DNA of 64,000 nucleotides from Chitinophagaceae bacterium. Lineage in GTDB: Bacteria; Bacteroidota; Bacteroidia; Chitinophagales; Chitinophagaceae. The translations under genes and the position numbers were made by a program. The stretch lies in NCBI GenBank assembly GCA_016786745.1, contig JAEUVS010000038.1, positions 62,001-126,000 of the forward strand. The letters are read 5' to 3'. Under the pieces are notes generated by a model, which saw only the letters and a program-made list of their open reading frames with translations, was not told the DNA's origin and did not search any database. Every line of letters begins with the position of its first letter. Position 1 is the first letter of the stretch. Of the stretch, positions 34,274 through 42,638 are shown one piece after another.

Positions 34274-35983
34274 TTATTGTTTTGATATTCCGGTTATGCG
34301 GTAAACTTTCCCGGCGTTTTTACTTAATAAATACATCTCGCCCTTATGATCTATTCCCAGGCGCATGTCTACCCTGTTATTTTCACACACCCGTTGCATG
34401 GTGCTTTGTTCTCCATGATACACTACACCAAATTCCTGTATCGGCGTTTGTTTGCTGGCAACAAGATTTTTCGTCTCAACAAAAAACAATCTTCCGCTAT
34501 TTATATCACCGAAAATAAATTTACCAAGTAAATCTTTTATGTTCGATCCGGAATATTCATATCCCCCTGAAATCGCTTTGCCCTCATCATGATCATATTC
34601 TGCTACAGGATAGGTAATTTTTAGCGCTTTATCATCGGAAACAAGTGCGCGCGCCTTGTTGATATTGCCATAGGGGGTTATCAGGAAAGTGCCCTCTCTT
34701 ATCGGCCATCCGTGATCACGCCCCGGTTGTATCAGGTACAATGATTCAATATTGCGCTGACCAATATTTGCGGCCAGCATTCTTCCGTCGCGTGTCCAGC
34801 TTATACGGTGCGGATTTCTGAAACCATAGGCATACATTTCTCTCACCTTATCGGTATCTTTTGCGAAAGGATTGTCGGCAGGTATCCCGTATTTGCCATT
34901 CGTACTGTTATTGCCGGCCGGATCGATGCGAAATATGGATCCCCACGCTTTGGAAGGGGTATGAACAAGAGATGGGTGCCTGTTTTCAACGCATCCTCCA
35001 TCGCCTATGCCGATGTACAACTTGCCATAATCTTTGCTTCCCGGTTTCGCATTTGGATTGAACGTTAATTCCTGCATGCCGTGGATGCCTGTTACCATAT
35101 CTATCCGAAGTAGTTCACGGCCTTCACCTGAAAATGGAACAGCATCAGGGGTGCCGGTTTTCCATTCTGTTACCACCCATTGCAGTTCGACGGGTATCGA
35201 ATCAGCATAATTGAAATCCGCTTTTGCGGTGCCTTTCGGCTCCGTGTGGCTTGTATATAATAAACCATTTTTTTCAAAATCCGGATGAAATGCAAAGCTT
35301 CCAAAACCCGTGGCCAGGCCCGGCTTGTTAATGAAATCTTTTCTCAACGATTTCATATTCATGTACACCTCGGGCTTGCCATTTTTAATCACATATAAAG
35401 GACCACGAAGATCCACCACATAGAGATCTTCTGATCCGGGACGCTGACCCAATTTTGTAATTCTTGTACGCGGTTCTTCGTCGCTGGACGATGGGAAGTT
35501 TACCAGTTCTTCAACCTGTAGCGACATTCCCGACATTTTTATTTTTTCAGGAATCGGATCTTTCAGGTAGTTGGTATCGCCGTCATCGGGCTCTTCTTCA
35601 ACTTTTACCGTTTTGATATAAGTGATAATATCGCTGATCTTTTTTTCTCCCAGGCTTGCAAACGAAGGCATAACCATATGGAACTGATCGAAAAGTTTTT
35701 TCGCCCTGTCGTCGCCCGCGTCAATTAATTTTTTTGGATCGTGAATGAAATTGCTGATCCATTCTGCAGGAACTTTATTGGTTATTCCCGACAGTTGCGG
35801 GCCGATGCCGTCCTGCAGGAAATTGTGACAACTGCTGCAGTTTTGATTGAACACCGCTTCGCCATTCGCTATTGCCAGCGAATCGCTGACAACGTCTTTG
35901 CTATTGCCGCCTGAAGTGCATGATTGAAAGATAAAAATCGAAACAACTGGGAGAACCAGAATGACCCGGAAAGCTTTTTTCAT
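34274..35983 (-). CDS. cytochrome c fused to PQQ-dependent sugar dehydrogenase
   Basis: 569 residues; lipoprotein signal IFQSC (Cys22). An N-terminal cytochrome c has CSSCH at 49-53, and Met from HMVMPSF is a candidate axial ligand. The propeller from about 155 onward has RTRITKLGQRPGSEDLYVVD, HGMQELTFNPNAKPG, the metal/PQQ loop YIGIGDGG and WGSIFRIDPAGNN. The domain order is reversed relative to the fusion at 30488 and the same as at 50623. It gives the intact comparison for the broken gene at 4726. It heads the operon with the MFS and GNAT genes and is divergent from the TIM-barrel isomerase across a LacI-type site. Confidence 0.85.
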   Translation of the reverse strand: MKKAFRVILVLPVVSIFIFQSCTSGGNSKDVVSDSLAIANGEAVFNQNCSSCHNFLQDGIGPQLSGITNKVPAEWISNFIHDPKKLIDAGDDRAKKLFDQFHMVMPSFASLGEKKISDIITYIKTVKVEEEPDDGDTNYLKDPIPEKIKMSGMSLQVEELVNFPSSSDEEPRTRITKLGQRPGSEDLYVVDLRGPLYVIKNGKPEVYMNMKSLRKDFINKPGLATGFGSFAFHPDFEKNGLLYTSHTEPKGTAKADFNYADSIPVELQWVVTEWKTGTPDAVPFSGEGRELLRIDMVTGIHGMQELTFNPNAKPGSKDYGKLYIGIGDGGCVENRHPSLVHTPSKAWGSIFRIDPAGNNSTNGKYGIPADNPFAKDTDKVREMYAYGFRNPHRISWTRDGRMLAANIGQRNIESLYLIQPGRDHGWPIREGTFLITPYGNINKARALVSDDKALKITYPVAEYDHDEGKAISGGYEYSGSNIKDLLGKFIFGDINSGRLFFVETKNLVASKQTPIQEFGVVYHGEQSTMQRVCENNRVDMRLGIDHKGEMYLLSKNAGKVYRITGISKQ

Positions 35984-36083
35984 TGAGGCGAAGTATTCTT
36001 ATAGAAATGAATTATCTTCCTAATTTATTGAAATGACAACTAAAGATGAAATTAAATCATCTTTCCTTAGATATTTCTACTAC

Positions 36084-36095
36084 GCAAACGTTTGT
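36084..36095. promoter_or_regulatory. LacI/GalR-type operator candidate (one mismatch)
   Basis: GCAAACGTTTGT differs in the last base from the perfect palindromes at 15493 and 29418. It is 14 bp before the isomerase ATG and about 100 bp from the divergent cytochrome c-quinoprotein start, a position suited to blocking transcription. Confidence 0.6.
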
Positions 36096-36109
36096 GAAAT
36101 TATTATTAT

Positions 36110-37024
36110 ATGAAAAAGATAAGCCGGCGCGACTTTATTCAATATTCGGGTACGTTCCTCGCTGCAACCACTCTCGACAAGAATATGCTGGCGAAACAAC
36201 CTCTGCCGAAGCTTTCTTTTTCAACGCTCGGATGCCCCGACTGGCCGCTCGATAAGATACTTGAAGTAGCGGTGGCAAACAATTATTCAGCTGTGGAAAT
36301 CAGGGGCATACTGCGCGAAATGGATTTGAGTAAATCGCCTGCTTTCAACAGCGATGCAAATATCAAAGCCACAAAACAGAAGTTCAAAGATAAAAACCTG
36401 GAAATAGTTGGTTTAGGTTCGTCGGCGGCCATGCACCATGCAGGGGAGGCCGAGCGCAGCAAAGCGATGGATGAAGCAAAACGGTTCATAGAAGTGGCCG
36501 GCAAAGTTGGCGCTTCGTACGTGCGTGTGTTCCCGAATAATTTTCCAAAAGAGGTATCGAAAGAGAAATCAATGGAGTTGATGACCTCGGGGTTAAACGA
36601 CCTCGCGAAATTCTCCAAAGGCGCCTCCGTAAAAGTTGTCATGGAAACACACGGTGATCTCATCCGCGCAGACGACATTGCCGCTGTAATGAATAATGTA
36701 GATGATAGACAAATTGGACTTGTCTGGGATATTTCTAACATGTGGACAGTTACCCGGGAAGATATCGGCTCAGTTTATGATAAACTGAAAAAATGGATTT
36801 GGCACACACATCTTAAAGACATCAAAATAGACGGCGATAAGCAGCAGTACACATTGTTTGGAGAAGGCGATGTGCCCGCTTTTAACGCGATTGACCTTCT
36901 TGTAAAAAATAATTACAAAGGATATTACGGTTTTGAATGGGAAAAAATGTGGCACCCGGAAATTGCTGAACCTGAAGTAGCGATTCCACAATTTGCACAG
37001 GCGATGAAAAAACATTTTAGCTGA
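36110..37024 (+). CDS. exported TIM-barrel sugar isomerase/epimerase-like protein
   Basis: 304 residues. The leader MKKISRRDFIQYSGTFLAATTL contains the SRRDFIQ twin-arginine motif. The barrel has YSAVEIRGILREMD, VMETHGDLIRADDIAAV, GLVWDISNMW, IWHTHLKDIK and YYGFEWEKMWHPE, which supply the Glu, Asp, His and Glu residues of the AP-endonuclease-2/xylose-isomerase-like metal site. Family members interconvert keto- and aldo-sugars or epimerise sugar acids. An exported isomerase is unusual. The SDR follows 3 nt downstream and appears cytoplasmic, so they share a transcript but perhaps not a compartment. Confidence 0.82.
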   Translation: MKKISRRDFIQYSGTFLAATTLDKNMLAKQPLPKLSFSTLGCPDWPLDKILEVAVANNYSAVEIRGILREMDLSKSPAFNSDANIKATKQKFKDKNLEIVGLGSSAAMHHAGEAERSKAMDEAKRFIEVAGKVGASYVRVFPNNFPKEVSKEKSMELMTSGLNDLAKFSKGASVKVVMETHGDLIRADDIAAVMNNVDDRQIGLVWDISNMWTVTREDIGSVYDKLKKWIWHTHLKDIKIDGDKQQYTLFGEGDVPAFNAIDLLVKNNYKGYYGFEWEKMWHPEIAEPEVAIPQFAQAMKKHFS

Positions 37025-37027
37025 CAC

Positions 37028-37804
37028 ATGAAAAGGAAAGAAGTTGCTCTTATAACCGGCGGAAGCCGTGGAATAGGCTTTGGTATCGCGCTCCAGCTCG
37101 CAGGAGCCGGCTTCGATATCGCGATTAATGGCGTAAGACCCGCCACAGCAGTAAACAACCAGGTCACAGAACTTGAAAAGCTTGGCGCAAAGGTGTTGTA
37201 TTGCCAGGCGGATATCTCTTCCGCCGACGATCGCGCGCGCATGCTTGGGGAGATAAACGGATTTTTCGGGCGGCTCGACGTACTTGTCAATAATGCCGGC
37301 ATTGCTCCGCGCGAAAGAAAAGACATTCTCGACGCGACGGAAGAAAGCTTTTCGGAACTCATCGATACAAATTTGAAAGGACCTTATTTTTTGACTCAGT
37401 CAGTAGCGAGGTGGATGATTGCTCAAAAAAATCAGTTCAATGATTTTCGCGGGAGCATTATTAATATTTCTTCTATTTCGGCGATCGTCGCATCCGTTAA
37501 CCGTGGCGAGTATTGTGTTGCGAAAGCCGGTGTGAGCATGGCTACTCAATTATTTGCGGTTCGCCTTGCAGAGTATAACATTCCTGTGTACGAAGTGCGG
37601 CCGGGTATTATTCATACGGATATGACCGCCGGTGTTACAGAAAAATATGACAGGCTTATTGAAGGTGGGCTTACTCTTCAAAAGCGCTGGGGTTATCCTG
37701 AGGATGTGGGCAAGGCGGTCCTTGCGTTGGCAACAGGGTTGTTGCCTTATTCTACGGGGCAGGTTATCAATGTTGAAGGAGGAATGCTAACGCACAGGTT
37801 ATAA
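37028..37804 (+). CDS. short-chain dehydrogenase/reductase (FabG-like)
   Basis: 258 residues of the classical SDR fold. The cofactor loop is TGGSRGIGFGIA (10-21), NNAG is at about 88-91, the catalytic residues are Ser149 (INISSISA) with Tyr162 and Lys166 (EYCVAKAG). The C-terminus PEDVGKAVLALATGLLPYSTGQVINVEGG is the standard tail. Despite database names of '3-oxoacyl-ACP reductase', the neighbourhood of sugar isomerases and Gfo/Idh enzymes makes a sugar or uronate substrate more likely. No signal peptide. It is 3 nt from the exported isomerase. Confidence 0.88.
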   Translation: MKRKEVALITGGSRGIGFGIALQLAGAGFDIAINGVRPATAVNNQVTELEKLGAKVLYCQADISSADDRARMLGEINGFFGRLDVLVNNAGIAPRERKDILDATEESFSELIDTNLKGPYFLTQSVARWMIAQKNQFNDFRGSIINISSISAIVASVNRGEYCVAKAGVSMATQLFAVRLAEYNIPVYEVRPGIIHTDMTAGVTEKYDRLIEGGLTLQKRWGYPEDVGKAVLALATGLLPYSTGQVINVEGGMLTHRL

Positions 37805-37826
37805 AAATAAATTCACGCATCACGAT

Positions 37827-38978
37827 CTATAACTCCGGCACATCAACCCAGCATCTTTTCTCCCAACTCTCAATCCCTTTCTCCGCCAACTGCACGCCCT
37901 TCGCGCCTTCGCGAAGATCCCAGGGGAACGGATCATTTTTCACAATGTGTTTAAGAAACAACTCCCATTGCGCCTTAAACGCATTATCATAAAATTCCTG
38001 CTCAGGCACTTTGCTCCATCCTGCATAAAAATCTATCGGCTGCGGAATATCGGGGTTCCAGACAGGTTTCGGTGTGTTACCGTAATGCTGGATATAACAC
38101 TCCCTCAAACCCGCAACGGCAGAGCCTTTCGTGCCATCAACCTGTAGAGTGAGCAAATCGTCGCGGCGAACACGCACCGTCCACGACGAATTAAATTGCG
38201 CAATAATTCCGCCTTCCAGCTCAAACGTTGCATATGCAGCATCATCAGCGGTACATTTATATTTTTTGCCCTGCTCATCCACTCTTTCGGGAATGTGCGT
38301 TGCACCAAGGCAAGACACCGCTTTTACTTTTCCAAAAACGTGATCGAGCACATAGCGCCAGTGGCACAGCATGTCAACAATAATTCCACCGTCATCTTCC
38401 TTACGGTAATTCCACGAAGGACGTTGCGCAGGAATGGTATCACCCTCGAATACCCAATAGCCAAATTCGCCGCGTACCGACAATATCTCTCCGAAAAATC
38501 CATTCTGTATCAGTCTTTTTAATTTCACTATACCCGGCAGCCACAGCTTATCCTGCACCACGCCATTCTTGATTCCTGCTTTCTTACAGAGTTCATACAG
38601 CTCCAACGCAACTTTTGTTGAAACAGCAGTGGGCTTTTCGCAATACACATGTTTTCCCGCTTTCACTGCTGCCCGAACACCATCGGCTCTGCGTCCTGTT
38701 GTTTGCGAATCGAAGTAAACCTGGTAATGCGGATCATTCATCACGCTGTTAAGATCGGTAGTATGTTTTCTTATGCCCGACTGCTGCGCAAGCTTTTCGA
38801 GTTTTACCGCATCGCGACCCACCAGCACAGGATCGGGCATAATAAATTCGGAAGGACTGATTTTTACGCCTCCCTGCTTGATAATTTCAGCGATTGAGCG
38901 CATCAGGTGCTGGTTGGTTCCCATTCTGCCTGTTACTCCATTCATTATTATCCCGACTGTGTGAATTGTAGCTGCCAT
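37827..38978 (-). CDS. Gfo/Idh/MocA-family oxidoreductase, cytoplasmic
   Basis: 383 residues and no leader peptide. Gfo/Idh hallmarks are YFDSQTTGRRADGVRAAVKAGKHVYCEKPTA with the EKP motif (quoted in part) and a long C-terminal sugar-binding domain. The N-terminal Rossmann glycine pattern is atypical, GIIMNGVTGRMGTNQH, which resembles a G-x-x-G-x-x-G loop with an inserted Asn. It may act on a uronate or inositol-like sugar; the substrate is unknown. It is the third gene of a minus-strand set with the isomerase and the GH88-like hydrolase, separated by 24 nt. Confidence 0.82.
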   Translation of the reverse strand: MAATIHTVGIIMNGVTGRMGTNQHLMRSIAEIIKQGGVKISPSEFIMPDPVLVGRDAVKLEKLAQQSGIRKHTTDLNSVMNDPHYQVYFDSQTTGRRADGVRAAVKAGKHVYCEKPTAVSTKVALELYELCKKAGIKNGVVQDKLWLPGIVKLKRLIQNGFFGEILSVRGEFGYWVFEGDTIPAQRPSWNYRKEDDGGIIVDMLCHWRYVLDHVFGKVKAVSCLGATHIPERVDEQGKKYKCTADDAAYATFELEGGIIAQFNSSWTVRVRRDDLLTLQVDGTKGSAVAGLRECYIQHYGNTPKPVWNPDIPQPIDFYAGWSKVPEQEFYDNAFKAQWELFLKHIVKNDPFPWDLREGAKGVQLAEKGIESWEKRCWVDVPEL

Positions 38979-39002
38979 TGTTGTTGTTGTGAAGAGTTAT
39001 TA

Positions 39003-39845
39003 TTAAGAAGAGTGAAGATATCCCTGAATAATTTTATCAAAATATGTATCCTGGTCCTGTCCCCAATATATGGTTGAAAAAATTTCTACTTCATTGTAGC
39101 CGGTGAAGCCTGCTTCTTCCACCCATGATCTTATCTCGCGCACATTGATGCAGCCTTCTCCCATTATTCCCCTGTCGTTCAGCATATCGAGCGTGGGTGT
39201 TTTCCAGTCGCAGATATGAAACGCAGAAAGGTTTCCGTTTTTTCCGCAGCGTGCAACCTGTTCCTGCAGGTTTGGATCCCACCACAAATGATACACGTCG
39301 ACTGCAATACCCACCGCATCTGAGCTGAAATATTCCGCAATGTCGTTTGCCTGTTCGAGTGTGTTGATAGCAGAACGGTCGCCTGCATACATGGGATGCA
39401 AAGGTTCAATCGTAAGCTGCACGCCCTTTTTTTCTGCATAGGGAATGCATGCTTCGATGCCCCATTTTATCTGTTCGCGGCTTTCTATCAGCGACTGCCC
39501 TGGTGCAGCGCCGCAAACCAGCACAAGCATCGGCGCTTCGAGTTCGGAGGCTTCATCTATCGCCTTCATATTTTCTTTTATCGCGGCCTCGCGCTGACCT
39601 GGCTGCAGCGCAGGGAAAAAACCTCCGCGGCACAGCGATACAATTTCGAGATTGAGCGACCGCAATAATTTGCCTGTTGCACGAATGTCCCTGCCTGCAA
39701 TCGCATCGCGCCAAACGGTAATGCCGCCTACTCCTGCCTCCGCAAATTTGCGCGCCGATTGTTCAATTGTCCACGGCTTCATTGTAATGGTATGAATGCA
39801 CAACTTCGAAAGGTCGGTAATAGGTGCGCCGCTCATTTCACACAA
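39003..39845 (-). CDS. cytoplasmic TIM-barrel sugar isomerase/epimerase
   Basis: 280 residues, no signal peptide. The motifs LTIEPLHPMYAGDRSAINTL, GIAVDVYHLWWDP, SAFHICDWKTPTLD and YNEVEIFSTIYWG give the Glu, Asp, His and Glu metal ligands of the xylose-isomerase-like/AP2 barrel. It differs clearly from the exported relative at 36110. It starts inside the end of the GH88-like gene (13-nt overlap) and is followed by a Gfo/Idh gene, so product handling of the sugar released by that hydrolase is likely. Confidence 0.85.
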   Translation of the reverse strand: MCEMSGAPITDLSKLCIHTITMKPWTIEQSARKFAEAGVGGITVWRDAIAGRDIRATGKLLRSLNLEIVSLCRGGFFPALQPGQREAAIKENMKAIDEASELEAPMLVLVCGAAPGQSLIESREQIKWGIEACIPYAEKKGVQLTIEPLHPMYAGDRSAINTLEQANDIAEYFSSDAVGIAVDVYHLWWDPNLQEQVARCGKNGNLSAFHICDWKTPTLDMLNDRGIMGEGCINVREIRSWVEEAGFTGYNEVEIFSTIYWGQDQDTYFDKIIQGYLHSS

Positions 39846-41212
39846 TTATAAAAGGTATAGTAAGGTTCTTTGTTCAGCATCTTCTGCAAATAAAGCGCAA
39901 CCTCGCGAATATGATAATCTCCCCACATGCTCGATTCACCCTGCGCCACCTTCGCGCCTTTTGGTACATAATCCCACCTGTTCGGCCAATGATAAACAGA
40001 ATGAAGCAGCAAACCCTCGTGATTATTTTTTGTACTGAGGTAAGGTTCCTCCAATAATGTACCTGCAACAGTTAACCCCGCCTGCCAGTATTTATCGCCG
40101 TCCGGATCTTTTTTGCCCTGCAGGTATTTTCCCAGGCGAAGTAAACCCTGCGAAGCGATCGCCGCTGCCGAACTATCAACAGGTTCATATTCGTTGAAGG
40201 GGTCAGCAGGCCGGTCAAGGTAATCTTTCAGTTTATACAGTTCAGGTGCCCCGGTATCCCAATAAGGAACACCATCCGTTGGGGAATGTTCAATATAAAA
40301 ATCGCACGTTGCCCTGGCGGCTTTCAACATGAACGCTTCGATTTTTTTTCTTCCGCCAAACTGCTCGAGTTCTGCATCTGCGACGGTATCAAGAAATTCC
40401 AGCTCTTCGGCAAAACCGCACATGGCCCAGGCGAGGCCACGTGTCCACGTGGTGAAGCCGGTATAGCCCTGCTGCGAATTCGGACAACGGTAATTGCCAT
40501 CCCTGGTATTGAAAATGATTTCGTGAGCGGTTCTTCCGCGAATATCATACTGATCGCGTCCTTCCCCGTAAAAGACAGAATAAGTGGCGGTGGCCTCCAT
40601 ATGCTGAAGTGCGCGTTCGAGCATGCTTATCTTCACATCATTCTCTCCCTGCATTACGTGCTTAAGCTTATAACTTACCATTAGGCTTCGTACCGACCGC
40701 ATCGTGTCTACAAACAGCGAGTGCGCTCCGTTGAACGAGTGAACATACCCGCCCGATTTGATGCTTGTCCACCTGCTTGCCTGTACGGCGCCGGAAATTT
40801 TGAGTGCCAGTTCGTAAAAATTTACTTCCCATTCGTTGCTGCCGAGTTTACCTTCTTTAATCAACCTGAGCAGGTTACCATATGTGCTGACATTGTTGAA
40901 TCCGTGATCGTGCACACCGGTATGACTGATATGCGGCGCCATCAACGCAACCGTTTGCGTTCTTCCATATTCAAGAAAATTTTTATCGCCTGTACCGTCA
41001 AATTGAAGAATCGCCGAGCCAAACTGGAAGCCCTGCGTCCACTCCGTCCAGCCGCGTGTGGTATATTTTCCTTCTACGGTATATACCGGGGTACCTTTCG
41101 AGAGATCGTAATTTCTCCTGATCAATTCTATTTTCTCCCCGGAATGTGACCAGAATCTCTGCAGTGCTCCTGCTAATGCGTCGACTTTTAAATCAGCCCT
41201 TACTTTAATCAT
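39833..41212 (-). CDS. GH88-like unsaturated glucuronyl hydrolase-type enzyme
   Basis: 459 residues forming an alpha/alpha-barrel. RGWTEWTQGFQFGSAILQF, HDHGFNNVSTYGNLLRL, QGYTGFTTWTRGLAWAMCGF and VDSSAAAIASQGLLRL are the segments that resemble GH88 unsaturated glucuronyl hydrolases; exact catalytic Asp residues cannot be fixed by eye. No signal peptide, so a cytoplasmic enzyme on imported unsaturated uronyl oligosaccharides or related glycosides. First gene of the set followed by a TIM-barrel isomerase and a Gfo/Idh protein. An operator-like GCAACCGTTTGC occurs inside the gene at 40947. Confidence 0.75.
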   Translation of the reverse strand: MIKVRADLKVDALAGALQRFWSHSGEKIELIRRNYDLSKGTPVYTVEGKYTTRGWTEWTQGFQFGSAILQFDGTGDKNFLEYGRTQTVALMAPHISHTGVHDHGFNNVSTYGNLLRLIKEGKLGSNEWEVNFYELALKISGAVQASRWTSIKSGGYVHSFNGAHSLFVDTMRSVRSLMVSYKLKHVMQGENDVKISMLERALQHMEATATYSVFYGEGRDQYDIRGRTAHEIIFNTRDGNYRCPNSQQGYTGFTTWTRGLAWAMCGFAEELEFLDTVADAELEQFGGRKKIEAFMLKAARATCDFYIEHSPTDGVPYWDTGAPELYKLKDYLDRPADPFNEYEPVDSSAAAIASQGLLRLGKYLQGKKDPDGDKYWQAGLTVAGTLLEEPYLSTKNNHEGLLLHSVYHWPNRWDYVPKGAKVAQGESSMWGDYHIREVALYLQKMLNKEPYYTFYNCVK

Positions 41213-41298
41213 TTTTGCCTTTGTTTACTTTCGTGTTCAACGAAGCGATCAAGTTACTACAGTAATAACATAACTTCAAAAATCAAATTTAGATTCCG

Positions 41299-42567
41299 AT
41301 GCAGAAAAAATTTATTTCCATTCTTCTTTTTTTCATTCTATTGAACACAGTTTATGGCCAAACGTACAGCATTGTTATCAAGGGCGGACATGTTATCGAT
41401 CCGAAAAATAATATCGACGCCATAATGGATGTTGCCATAACCGATGGCAAGATTGCAATGGTAGCAAAAAACATTGATTCGAAAGGCGCCACACAGGTGG
41501 TTGATGCAAAAGGCCTGTATGTAACACCCGGTTTGATTGATATCCACGGGCATGTTTTTTTCGGCACAGAGCCCAACCACTATCTCAGTAATGGCCTTAC
41601 AGCCGTACCTCCTGATGGATTTACATTCAGGGTAGGTGTAACCACAATCGTGGACGCGGGCGGCGCCGGATGGAAATCGTTCGAAACGTTCAAGCAGAAT
41701 ATCATAGATAATTCACAAACGCGTGTGCTTTCGTTTTTGAATATTGTGGGAGAAGGAATGCGTGGAGGTCCTTACGAACAGAATACTACCGATATGGATC
41801 CGAAGATGGCCGCTATGGTGGCGCGCCGCTACGACGACATTATAGTTGGATTCAAATTAGCGCACTACCAGGGTCATGAATGGCTGCCTGCGGAACGCGT
41901 GGTGGAAGCGGGTACCCTCGCAAATAAACCCGTGATGATTGATTTTGGTGGCGCAAATCCGCCATTGTCAATTGAGGAGTTGTTCATGAAAAAGCTGAGA
42001 CCCGGCGATATCTTCACACACACCTTTGGTCACCTCGCGCCCGGTGAGGTCGGGCCAAACGGGATAGGAAGAGAAACGATCGTTGATCCCGCAACAAACA
42101 AACTAAAACCATTCGTAAGAGAGGCCCAGAAAAGAGGAATCATTTTCGACGTCGGTTATGGAGGAGCGAGCTTCACATATTCACAGGCGGCACCTGCTTT
42201 GAAAGAAGGTTTTTTTCCAAACACCATCAGCACCGACCTGCACATTGGAAGCATGAACGCGGCGATGAAGGACCAGCTCAACTGCATGACGAAATTCATG
42301 CTGCTGGGCATGAAGTTGCAGGACGTTATTAAAGCGAGCACCTGGGCACCGGCACAGGTAATAAAACATGAAGAGCTGGGACATTTATCTGTTGGCGCAA
42401 TTGCCGACATCGCTATTCTTAATATACGAGAAGGAAAATTTGGCTTCTTTGACTATAAAGGCGCCAAAGTACAGGGCGATAAAAAATTTGAGTGCGAGAT
42501 GACAATCAAGGGAGGAAAAATTGTGTACGACCTCAACGCGATCGCTACACCGGTAGTGTTGAAGTAG
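41299..42567 (+). CDS. exported amidohydrolase/deacetylase (EF_0837-like)
   Basis: 422 residues; signal peptide MQKKFISILLFFILLNTVYG. The metal site has His83 and His85 (GLIDIHGHVF), the putative carboxylated Lys in VGFKLAHYQG, THTFGH His and the Asp in STDLHIGSM. The family (dihydroorotase/D-aminoacylase-related, EF_0837 type) hydrolyses amides or N-acyl groups. It is very similar throughout to the product at 52395, so the two are paralogues. Here it stands alone, divergent from the GH88-like gene, without the SelA-like and RidA genes that accompany the other copy. Substrate: probably an N-acyl sugar acid, by analogy. Confidence 0.82.
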   Translation: MQKKFISILLFFILLNTVYGQTYSIVIKGGHVIDPKNNIDAIMDVAITDGKIAMVAKNIDSKGATQVVDAKGLYVTPGLIDIHGHVFFGTEPNHYLSNGLTAVPPDGFTFRVGVTTIVDAGGAGWKSFETFKQNIIDNSQTRVLSFLNIVGEGMRGGPYEQNTTDMDPKMAAMVARRYDDIIVGFKLAHYQGHEWLPAERVVEAGTLANKPVMIDFGGANPPLSIEELFMKKLRPGDIFTHTFGHLAPGEVGPNGIGRETIVDPATNKLKPFVREAQKRGIIFDVGYGGASFTYSQAAPALKEGFFPNTISTDLHIGSMNAAMKDQLNCMTKFMLLGMKLQDVIKASTWAPAQVIKHEELGHLSVGAIADIAILNIREGKFGFFDYKGAKVQGDKKFECEMTIKGGKIVYDLNAIATPVVLK

Positions 42568-42575
42568 ATAAAAAA

Positions 42576-42602
42576 CAGATCCCGGCCAATGACCGGGATC
42601 TG
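42576..42602. terminator. intrinsic terminator between convergent genes
   Basis: CAGATCCCGG (42576-42585) and CCGGGATCTG (42593-42602) make a perfect 10-bp stem with loop CCAATGA. The minus strand reads into a T-run, fitting the esterase gene; the plus strand lacks a long T-run. Confidence 0.85.
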
Positions 42603-42638
42603 TGCGATTCATATAGAAGCTATGTATGTGTTTACGAC

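Noticed and set aside
40947..40958. GCAACCGTTTGC, one mismatch from the LacI-type operator
   Set aside because: It lies well inside the GH88-like coding sequence, about 250 bp from its start, so it was not counted as a regulon site.
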